In this document: one piece after another, positions 12,045 through 21,343 of the stretch
How positions within the stretch are numbered: the stretch's first letter is position 1
How the letters are laid out: every line of letters starts with the position of its first letter
Source of the DNA: Tulasnella sp. 424
Taxonomy: Eukaryota; Basidiomycota; Agaricomycetes; Cantharellales; Tulasnellaceae
DNA length: 64,000 bases
Assembly: GCA_019633425.1 (NCBI GenBank)
Contig: WSUB01000059.1
Span: 124,001-188,000 of the forward strand
Direction of reading: 5' to 3'
The notes under the pieces: model-generated
Databases searched by the model: none
What the model was told of the DNA's origin: nothing
The model's input: the letters and a program-made list of their open reading frames with translations, nothing else
Position numbers and translations under genes: made by a program

Positions 12045-12125
12045 GAGGTCTGACTGGTCCTCCCGTGTCGCAGACCTTACGACAGAGCATCGAATTCGCG
12101 TCCCATCACGCCAATCATTCTCTAA
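12045..12125 (+). pseudogene. Decayed copy of the REC8 last exon (junction 1/2)
   Basis: Matches the 3' end of REC8 (about 10078-10199), from GAGGTCTGAC through the CTTACGACA-AGCATCG block to CATTCTCTAAC. The GCAGATCAGCCAAACGCTTATG part is deleted. It cannot encode the REC8 C-terminus. Confidence 0.8.
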
Positions 12126-12541
12126 CTGCTTGGTATTCACTAACAAACTCTTGGACCGCTTGCCGATAAGCCCTGAACATCATCACAGTATAGCCTCTTC
12201 TAAGAAACGTCTCCGCTCCTCTCCAAGCCATAGAACACAAAGGCAATCCGCCACCGAGTTGCAGCTTTTGACGAATTCATGCTTCAATTAATGTAACGAT
12301 AGATCTAATGCATTGTCTCTTGCGGCTGGGAGCGTGTTGACGTGCGAAACCATGTGCTAGGTACGGAATCTAGCTTCGACCGACTGGAGACTGCCTTCCA
12401 AGGGGGCTTCGCACTTGGTCTCGCCCCCCTCTCCCCCCTTCAAAAAGTCAGACTTCCAGATATTCTACAGTCGCTGTGAGCCCTTCCAAGCCAAGTAAGC
12501 TAAACGGAGGGTCTGGGGCGGTCACGCCAGCTTGCCTTCAA

Positions 12542-13747
12542 TCAGAACTCCTTCCAATATCCGAGTCGCTTCGCATGCTTGAAGAGCCCCGGAAATCGCC
12601 TTTTAATGTGCAGAGGATCCCACGGCCCTACACCTTTGTGACTTTTCAGTGGGGCATCGACACCACGTTCAATATCCCATAAGCGGAATGTTTGGTCCTC
12701 ATGGATATAAGGGAAGAATCTGAGGTATTCGAATTTCTCTGGTTCAGAGAGTGTGAAGGGGATGCGTATTGTTCCTAAACCGTCCGGAAGTGAAATTGTC
12801 GACGAGTAGCCTGAACAAAGATCCCCGGTGCTCCTGGTGTTCCTGTTGGCTCGGACGTAGTAGCCACTATTCAAGTTGGTTTGCAAGTCGAAAGAGGGGA
12901 GATGACCGTCTGTTTAAACCCCGTCAGTCGTTGGTATGCAGGGCACAAGAGAGCGTCATTCACCTGGCAAAGTAGGAATTAAGCCCTCGGAATGTGCGAG
13001 AACGAGAAGTGGTCGGTAGTCCGGGCAGCGGGCCCTCGAGATGAGGTCTATGTCTGTGTTCTGAGGCAAAGGCTCGCCATCCCGTGTTTGGAAGCGTAGG
13101 AGATGCTTTTCTGAGTCGTAATATATTCTCAACAGGGTGCCAGCCGGAGCTTTGTATTTGTAATTGAGTTCGACGTATGCGTTGCCCACAAAGTGACCGT
13201 TCACCAGGACGGACCGCTTCATGCGCATACCGCATGTTTTGGGTGTAATATTTACGAGTTGCCCAGTTTGGACGACCTTGTCCAAGCGGAGAGTGGATAT
13301 ATAGGCACATGCTAAAGGAGGAAGCACACAGCGTGGTTATTCAAGTCGTTCCCACCTCGTCGCGGAACGCAGTTTACGTACTTCCAGGTATGCGACTAGG
13401 AGAGACAGACTCAAGCCGCCAGGCATCGTATGTACCTTGAAATCTACCGAGCTTGACGGCTCGTTCGTAGCGAAGAAAGTGAATTTGTCTGTTGAACTCT
13501 TCAACCGTGCCTCGAAACCCGTCCTGCACGGCTGACTTGTAGAAAGCATTCTTGACGTCGGGAATGTATTTCTCTGGTGGCGTTGTGTTGGGCAAATCAC
13601 TATAATGACGGAAGGAGTGGGGGGATAGTGATGCGGATCCACGAAAACGTCCTAATGGCCACGCTTGGCGCTGGGGCGGGAGAGTGAAGTGAGCGAGGGG
13701 CCGGGCGCACTCGCGACACCGCGTACTGGTATCATTGCCGACCGCAT
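12542..13747 (-). pseudogene. Array family member 2; frameshift and two nonsense changes
   Basis: The exons correspond to 13747-13382 (366 bp, one base shorter than members 1 and 3) and 13311-12542 (770 bp). The missing base is in a C-run of the presequence and leads to an early stop. In exon 2, relative to member 1, a CGA codon has become TGA and a CAA codon has become TAA (plus-strand positions near 12951 and 12917). Both are C-to-T transitions on the coding strand. The downstream half, ending in KRLGYWKEF, is otherwise well conserved, so inactivation looks recent. Confidence 0.82.
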
Positions 13748-14040
13748 TCTACACACTCAGATTGTTTGGCTGGATTCAACCTTGGAGCACCGCTTCAGTC
13801 TGGTTCGATTGAGACCCACAGTGGTAGGAGGTTGGATTGGACGTGGGAAGTTAGAAACGAACAAGCGAACAAACACCAAGATGCCATCAATTCGTGACCG
13901 CTTTCGGATTGCTGACTTGCACATTACAGCCCAAACTGCCGACACTTCAGTGATCCCTCCGGCGACCGACTTGTGTTCTTAGGACATCAGGCAAGCTGAG
14001 AATCACAAAGTACGGCGGTAGCGGGAAGCTGTGGGTGGGT

Positions 14041-14157
14041 GAGGTCTGACTGATCTCCATGTGTTGGAAGCCAGACCTTACGACAAAGCATCGAATTCGC
14101 GCAGATCAGGCAAACACTTATGATCCCATCACGCCAATCATGCCAATCATTCTCTAA
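14041..14157 (+). pseudogene. Decayed copy of the REC8 last exon (junction 2/3)
   Basis: A longer version than the junction 1/2 copy. It retains GCAGATCAGG and the CTTATGATCCCATCAC stretch of the REC8 terminus, plus a small duplication (CATGCCAAT). The REC8 frame is not maintained. Confidence 0.8.
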
Positions 14158-14579
14158 CTGCTTGGTATTCACTAACAAACTCTTGGGCCGCTTGCCGATA
14201 AGCCCTGAACATCATTACAGTATAGCCTCTTCTAAGAAACGTCTCCGCTCTTCTCCAAGCCATAGAACACAAAGGCAATCCTGCGCCGAGTTGCGGGTTT
14301 CGACGAATTCCTGCTTCAATTAATTTAATGATAGATTTTCTACCTTGTATCTTGCGGCTTGGAGCGTGTTGACGAGTGAAGCCATGTGCTAGGTACGGAA
14401 TCTCGCTTCGACCGACTGGAGACTGCCCTCCGAGGGGGCTTCGCACTTGGTCTCGCCCCCCCCCCGCCCCCCAAGGGAAGCAGGGTCAGACTTCCAGATA
14501 GTCTACAGTCTCTGTGAAGCCGTCCGAGCCAGGTAAGCTAAACGGAGGGTCTGGGGCGGCCACGCCAACTTGCCTTCAA

Positions 14580-15791
14580 TCAGAACTCCTTCCAGTATCC
14601 GAGTCGTTTCGCATGCTCGAAGAGCCCCGGAAATCGTTCTTTGGTGCGCAAAGAATCCCATGGTCCTAAATATTTGCGGCTTTTCAGTGGAGCATCGACA
14701 CCACGTTCAACATCCCATAGGCGGAATGTTTGGTCCTCGTGGATATAAGGGAAGAATCGGAGGTACTCGAATTTCTCTGGTTCAGAAAGCGAGAAGCCGA
14801 TATTTGTTGTTCCTAAACCGCCAGGAAGTGAAATCGTCGACTTGTACGTTGTGGAAAGACGCCCGGTGCTCCTGCGATTGGTGTTCTTGTAGGCGAGGAC
14901 GTAGTAGCCACTATTCAAGTTGGTTTGGAAGTCGAAGTAGGGGAGATGTCCGTCTGTCTGAACCTCGTCAGTCCTTGGTATGTAGGGCACAAGATAACGT
15001 CTTTCACCTGGAAGAGTAGGAATCAAGCCCTCAGAATGTGCGAGAACGAGAAGTGGTCGGTAGCCCGGGCAGCGGGCCCTCGAGATGAGGTCGATGTCTG
15101 TGTTCTGGGGAAAAGGTTCGCCATCCCGTGTTTGGAAGCGTAGGAGGTGCTTTTCTGGATCGTAATATATCCTCAACAGGGTGCCAGCCGGAACTTTGTA
15201 TTTGCGATTGAGTTGGATGTAAGCGTTGCCCACAGAGTGACCGTTCACCAAGACGGACCGCCTCATGCGCATACTGCATGCGATGGGGTAAATATCGATG
15301 AGTTGCCCAGTTTGGATGACCTTGTCCAAACGGAGAGTGGAGACATATGCGCATGCTAGAGGAGGAAGCAGACAGCATGTTATTCAACCCGTTCTCGCCT
15401 AGTCGCAGAATGAGCTTTCCCTACCCCCAGGTTTGCGGAGAGGAGCCCTGACCTCAAGCCGCCAGGCATCGTATGTGCCTTGAAATTTTCCAAGCTTGAC
15501 GGCTCGTTCGTAGGAAAGAAAGGAAAGTCGTCTGGTGAACTCTTCGACCGTGCCTTGAAACCCGTCCTGCACCGCTAACTTGTAGGAAGCATTCTTGACG
15601 TCAGGGATGTATTTGTCTGATGGCGTTGTGTTAGGTAAATCGCTATAATAACGGAAGGAGTGGGGGAATAGTGATGCGAATCCACGAAAACGTCCCAATG
15701 GCCACGTTTGGCGCTGGGGGCGGGAGAGTGAAGTGAGCGAGGGGCCGGGCGCACTCGCGACACCACGTACTGGTATCATTGCCGACCGCAT
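14580..15791 (-). CDS. Array family member 3; putative mitochondrial protein, intact
   Basis: Exons 15791-15425 and 15355-14580 are the same lengths as in member 1 (367 and 776 bp), joined in phase 1 to give 380 aa. The presequence is open and again ends in a processing-type site (FRYYSD). Differences from member 1 include VLAYKNTN instead of VRANRITR in the segment after NLNSGYY, and a changed segment after GQL (IDIYPIACSMR). These two spots vary among all members, while FEYLRFFPYIHEDQTFRLWD is invariant among the array copies. Function unknown. Confidence 0.8.
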
Positions 15792-16074
15792 TCTACACAC
15801 TCAGATTGTTTGGCTGGATTCAACCTTGGAGCACCGGTTCGACTGAGACCCACAGTGGTAGGAGGTTGGATTGGACGTGGGAAGTTAGAAACGAACAAAC
15901 GAACAAGCACAAAGATGTCATCAATTCGTGACCGCTTTCGGATTGCTGACTTGCACATTACAGCCCAAACCGTTGACACTTCAGTGATCCCTCCGGCGAC
16001 CGACTTGTGTTCTTAGGACATCAGGCAAGCCCAGAAGCACAAAGTACGGCTCTAGCGGGAAGCTGTGGGTGGGC

Positions 16075-16178
16075 GAGGTCTGACCAGTGATCTCCACGTG
16101 TTGGAAGCCAGACCAAAGCATCGAATTCGCGCAGATCAGGCAAACACTTATGGTCCCATCACGCCAATCATTCTCTAA
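16075..16178 (+). pseudogene. Decayed copy of the REC8 last exon (junction 3/4)
   Basis: Similar to the junction 2/3 copy, with the CTTACGA segment deleted but GCAGATCAGGCAAACACTTATGG kept. The REC8 frame is lost. Confidence 0.8.
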
Positions 16179-16598
16179 CTGCTTGGTATTCACTAATAAA
16201 CTCTTGGACCGCTTGCCGATAAGCCCTGAACATCATTACAGTGTAGCCTCTTCTAAGAAACGTCTCCACTCCTCTCCAAGCCATTGAACACAAAGGCAAT
16301 CCGCCACCGAATTGCAGCTTTTGACGTATTTATGCTTCATTTAATGTTACGATATATTTAATGCATTGTCTCTTGCGGCTGGGAGCGTGTTGACGTGTGA
16401 AACCATGTGCTAGGTACGGAATGTAGCTTCGACCGACTGGAGACTGCCTTCCAAGGGGGCTTCGCACTTGGTCTCGCCCCCCCCCCCCCCCCAAAAAAAA
16501 GGGGGCAGACTTCTAGATAGTAAACAGTCTCTGTAAAGCCGTCCGAACCGGGTAAGCTAAACGGAGGGTCTGGGGCAGCGCCGCCAACTTGCCTTCAA

Positions 16599-17812
16599 TC
16601 AGAACTCCTTCCAGTATCCGAGTCGTTTCGCATGCTCGAAGAGCCCCGGAAATCGTTTTTTGGTGCGCAAAGGATCCCATGGTCCTACACCTTTTGGGCT
16701 TAGTGGAGCATCGACACCACGTTCAATATCCCATAGGCGGAATGTTTGGTCCTCGTGGATATAAGGGAAGAATCGGAGGTATTCGAATTTCTCTGGTTCA
16801 GAAAGTTTGAAGCAGATATTTGTTGTTCCTAAACCGTCCGGAAGTGAAATCGTCGACTGGTACTGTGAGGAACGGCGCCCGGTGCTCCTGCTCGAGGTAG
16901 TCCTGTTGGCTCGGACGTAGTAGCCACTATTCAAGTTGGTCTGCAAGTCGAAAGAGGGGAGATGACCGTCTGTTTGAACCTCATCAGTCGTTGGTATGCA
17001 GGGCATAGGAAAACATGGTTTACCTGGAATAGTAGAGATCAAGCCCTCGGAATGTGCGAGAACGAGAAGTGGTCGATAGCCCGGCCAGCGGGCCCTCGAG
17101 ATGAGGTCTGTGTCTATATTCTGGGGCAAAGGCTCGCCATCACGTGTTTGGAACCGTAGAAGATGCTTTTCCGGATCGTAATATATTCTTAACAGGGTGC
17201 CAGCCGGAGCTTGGTATTTGTGATTGAATTGGATATATGCGGTGCCCACAGAGTGACCGTTCACCAGGACGAACCGCCTCATCTGCTTCCTCAATCCTTG
17301 ACCTTTACTTGTAACATTTACGAGTTGCCCATTTTGAATGACCTTGTCCAATCGAAGAGTGGAGATATATGCACACGCTAGAGCAGGAAGCAGATAGTAT
17401 GATTATTCAACCCTCGCCGCCTAGTCGCGGAACGCAGTTTACGTACTTCCAGGTATGCGACTAGGAGAGGCGACCTCAAGCCGCCAGGCATCGTATGTAC
17501 CTTGAAATCTTCCAAGCTTGACGGCTCGTTCGTAGGAATGAAAGGACATTCGTCTGGTGAACTCTTCGACCGTGCCTTGAAACCCGTCCTGCACGGCTAA
17601 CTTGTAGAGAGCATTCTTGACGTCGGGAACGTATTTCTCTGGTGGCGTTGTGTTGGGCAAATCGCTATAATGACGGAAGGAGTGGGGGATAGTGATGCGG
17701 ATACACGAAAACGTCCCAATGGCCACGCTTGGCGCTGGGGGCGGGAGAGTGAAGTGAGCGAGGGGCCGGGCGCACTCGCGACACCACGTACTGGTATCAT
17801 TGCCGACCGCAT
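16599..17812 (-). pseudogene. Array family member 4; presequence frameshift, otherwise open
   Basis: Exons 17812-17447 (366 bp) and 17377-16599 (779 bp). One T is missing from the TATTCCCCC run in the presequence relative to members 1 and 3, so translation from the usual ATG leaves frame just before PHSFRHYSD. Everything downstream (SDLPNTTPPEKY… to KRLGYWKEF) is open, and exon 2 carries one extra in-frame codon in the variable loop (RTTSSRST). Either the gene is inactive, the base is a homopolymer sequencing error, or an alternative start makes a form without the presequence. I lean towards a recent lesion or an error. Confidence 0.65.
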
Positions 17813-18016
17813 TCTACACACTTAGATTGTTTGGCTGGATTCAACCTTGGAGCACCGCTTCAGTCTGGTTCGACTGAGACCCAACAGTGGTAGGAGGTTG
17901 GATTGTACGTGGGAAGTTAGAAACGAACAAGCGAACAGACACAAACATACAATCAATTCGTGACCGCTTTCGGATTGCTGACTTGCACATTGCAGCCCAA
18001 AGCGCCGACACTTCAT

Positions 18017-18490
18017 AAAGATCCATTCAGACTTCGCCGTTTATCACATCGGTTTGGGGGAGTTTTCGGGGTACAAGGGCTTTGTCGCCGGCCTATCCAG
18101 GTTCGACATTAATGTGCATGGCAGTCGCAACGTGTCCACAATGCCAAGGTTAAGATGCCGAAGAACAGGCTGAGGATCGAGCTCGACCAGCGGCGCAAGC
18201 AAAACACTCCACCTTTTAGGAGGGGTTCTTTCGTGGACAGCAATTTCCACTTCGAAGACTTCCCAGGGTGGCGGGGTTCTCGACGGCCCTGAGACTCTAG
18301 CCAATGAAATGGCAGCTCACCGTCGGAGTGTTCCGGCGGCTGATCGGAATGCGGAAAAGTAGATTTTGCATCGTCAAGGGGATGATCATCCTTTTACGCG
18401 CTCCTGGACGTAATTATAAAAGCCGACCTAGGCGATGAAATTGTCGGCTCTCTAATCCCGCTGTATTCCTCTCCCCTCTCACTAATAACT
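18017..18490 (+). promoter_or_regulatory. Array edge and promoter of the FAD oxidoreductase
   Basis: The tandem array ends near 18016. A TATAAAAG box at 18415-18422 lies about 70 bp upstream of the ATG at 18491. No gene is recognised between them. Confidence 0.5.
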
Positions 18491-20820
18491 ATGCTCAACA
18501 CAGCGGCTTTGCCCGACAATGTCCAGTCGTCTCTGGTACTCGGTGCTGCCCTTGCTGGCCTCTGGCTCTCTGGGCGATACATACACGGAACGATAGTCGA
18601 TAGAACAACCTGCCTCCCGGACCTCGAGCATCTGGGAGAACCGACCAAGACCAAGTACAAGGGCAGGGCCATCGTTTGTGGCGGCTCTTTTGCCGGGTTG
18701 ATGACTGCCCGGATGCTTACAGACCACTTTGAGGAAGTTGTCGTCATCGAGGCCGAGGAGACTTTCGAAGATGGCAGTCGGAAGGGGACGAACCTCATGC
18801 AGCATAATCAATTACATGGTGAGTGATCGAGGATCTTTTCAAGAACCCACTTACATAACCTCACCCTCGGGACAGCCTTCGGCGTTCTCGTCTTGAGCAC
18901 TTGGCGAAAGCTCTGGCCAGACGCTGACAACTACATTAAAGAAGCTGATGGGAGGTACGTGTAGAAACCGTGTGTCGTCCTTTGAGTCTGGGCTAAATTT
19001 CATGGCTTGGCATTCAAGGGTTACCCTCTGCAACAACAACTTGTACTACGGCCGAGCCGTCAACCTACCTCCTGGGTTTAGCCATGAATGGGTCAACTTC
19101 TGTCGGCCAACGTATGTGTCTTTAATCATCTCAGGAATATGATGAGTGCATAACCGTTGACAAACTTGCAGGGCGGAGGCCGTTCTTCGTAAGATGGCCC
19201 GTACACATCCTCGTATTCGATTCGTCCACGGCTCAGTCACTGGTCTAATCCCATCCAAAGATGGTTCGGATACCGTGACGGGTGTCACGTACAAGTTACT
19301 CGGTGCTCTGGCTACGGAAGAGGAGCAACCGTTGGACGGAGCGTTCGTCGTTGACGCGACAGGTTTGGCATGCCGAGGTACGTGGTCGCCCCGAGTTATA
19401 GTGGTAGGGCCGCCGACCTGATGCGAACTGCAGGTTCCAAGTGGATCGACAGTCTTGGGTACCAGTCACCCCGACGTGACTATTACGACCCATACGGGTG
19501 AGGAAACGTCTAGCTTGGAGGACTTCTCTAAGTACTCACGGAAGGCTACGTCCCTCAGTGCCTACACCACGGCAGTTGTCCAGCTTACGCCCGAAGCTAT
19601 CGCAAAGATACCTTGGCCCAAACCGTACAACGAAGTTGGGTGGATTCTCGCCGTACCTTGTGAAGTTGGTTTCGAGACGAGGAGTAACTACATCACTCGG
19701 TGGGATGGAGATCGCAGTACGTCGCGAGAAGTATCGCTTGGCACCTGAAACCTGAAACTGACGGGGGGCTATGGGGGTGGTTTCGACCATTCTCGCAACC
19801 AGTTTCATTTTTACAGAGTACTTTTAATGATGCGGAGCAGACTCCCAAGACGAAGGCTGAGGTCTACGCCTGGGCGAGGAGCTTACCGATGGAACCCTGG
19901 CAGGAGACGCTTCTAGACATTATGGAAGAGGATATCGAGGATATGGAAATCTATCGCTGCCGTCTCGGTGAGGTGTACTCTAACGGAACCGCTGTAGACC
20001 GCAACTAATCTTTTCTACTACCTTCCCCCGCCCTTTTTCTCAGGTCAATTCTACCACCTGCGATACGATCTCTCGAAAAGGCTACCACAAAACTTCGTTC
20101 CTATCGGAGACGCCGTCATGAAGTTTGTCCTGTTTCTGTCAGGTCTCTTGGTTCCAGGCGCAGTGAACTCATATTCGTATTCCAGGTTGAACCCCGTTTA
20201 CGGGCAAGGAGGAACAAAAGCATGCATGGACGTCGTACGTGTCGAGCAATTAATGCCCTTGACTCCATTGAGAAGAGAAACTGATGGGGGTTTTCTTTTA
20301 TCTTAGTGCTCCTTGGACGGCGTCCTTCGTCGTTCTCGTCGAGGCAACCAGCCAACTCAACCTGTCCCCAAGAATATAACTTCTGCTTTCCTGAAGAAGC
20401 ACGCGCCGCGCGCAATAGGAATAATGTGCGTTCTTCGTAACCCTCCACCTCTGGTCGTTAATCTAACGGCACTCTCCTCTTATGTGACATTTCTCGCTTT
20501 AGGGACTTCAACAAAGCCCTCGACTATCCGTGGGGTAACACTTCCATTCACTTCCCCGGAGACACACCTTCACAAGGCGCAACGCTACTCTCGTGGTGGA
20601 AGCAAGTGGCCGTAGCGATGTCGTATTCCGACACAGTGTACGGAATGGTGCAGGAGGTTTTGCAGGGAGTCGCTCCTCCAACTCAGCTGTTTGGAGCAAG
20701 GGTCATTTGGACGGTCTTGAAGGTAAAACTCGGATGGGCGTAATTCAAGCCTGTTGTATCATATTTTAGGAATCTACTTCGATATCTATACGCATCCCCC
20801 TTCAGAACCCCGAAGCCTAG
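18491..20820 (+). CDS. FAD-dependent oxidoreductase (monooxygenase-like)
   Basis: Twelve exons: 18491-18818, 18876-18954, 19019-19111, 19172-19377, 19434-19497, 19559-19730, 19817-19967, 20044-20122, 20186-20234, 20307-20425, 20503-20722 and 20770-20820. They sum to 537 codons including stop (536 aa). A hydrophobic N-terminal segment (about residues 10-27) could anchor or target the protein. The Rossmann FAD motif is slightly atypical, AIVCGGSFAGLMTARML, followed about 20 residues later by VVVIEAEE, the acidic end of the second strand. A later GDAVMKLNPVYGQGG is the FAD-ribityl GD motif of group A flavin monooxygenases and related oxidases. The substrate cannot be told and no biosynthetic cluster surrounds it. 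Epoxidase-like or hydroxylase-like chemistry is possible. Confidence 0.85.
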
Positions 20821-21343
20821 GTGTCCGGAGCGGTTGTACGACGAAATGAAAGAACTCGAAGGCCTACTAGGCTTTTCCTTCCGCTTTTAGGCAGCCGCAC
20901 AGCAGCCCCAAGGCACCAGTTGGCCGTAATGAGATCAAGTTACAGTCAGATAACGTTTTTGAATCTATGACTTTCATATTAGAGACTGGGATAAATCGTC
21001 GTATGTTCGTGAGGGCGTGGCTTCTTCGACTAAGTACGGAGTTCATCCCGAGTTACGCGGCTGACGGTAAAAGTTCAACAAAACTAGCAATCCGATTTCT
21101 CACGTAGGGGACCCGGTTCATCCCTTTCGTGAGGATAAGGGCGGTGGGGGAGCTGTGAGGTTCCTGTTGAAATCGAATGGCAACCTCGGGGTGACCCCGG
21201 GCTGCGCGCTGTGGAGCGGGCCACACCCGCCTGCACAGCCACCTAACAGCCAGTCTCCTTAAATTTATAAAGTCCCCAGACCGCGATGCGCCACAAATCC
21301 TATTTCATTTCTCTGACTCTCAAAATTCCCCAAACCTGCCCCC
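20821..21343 (+). promoter_or_regulatory. Promoter and conserved 5' leader of kinase-TPR gene B
   Basis: A TATAAAG box at about 21266-21272 lies roughly 75 bp before the ATG at 21344. The segment CATTTCTCTGACTCTCAAA just before the ATG is repeated almost exactly before the ATG of gene C (about 24509-24546). Weaker similarity extends further upstream, so the duplication that made B and C included the promoter. Confidence 0.6.

Larger units (their letters stand above)
10090..18016 (-). repeat. Tandem array of four ~2-kb units beside REC8
   Basis: Four direct repeats carry one gene each; the stop codons lie at 10587, 12542, 14580 and 16599 (spacings 1955, 2038 and 2019 bp). A unit contains a REC8 terminal-exon segment, about 390 bp of spacer, a minus-strand two-exon gene and its promoter. 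The left-most REC8 segment is the real end of REC8. The array ends near 18016, where similarity to the other unit ends stops abruptly. Poly-C runs occur in the spacers at about 14456-14472 and 16478-16492. Unequal exchange is the likely mechanism. Confidence 0.9.

Noticed and set aside
14456..16500. CRISPR-like or satellite array from the regular spacing of repeats
   Set aside because: The ~2-kb period is a gene-carrying tandem duplication; there are no short repeats with spacers, and this is a eukaryotic genome.
18044..18304. Minus-strand 86-codon frame right of the tandem array
   Set aside because: No recognisable motif, no splice partner and only one gene-free stretch; not enough to call a gene.
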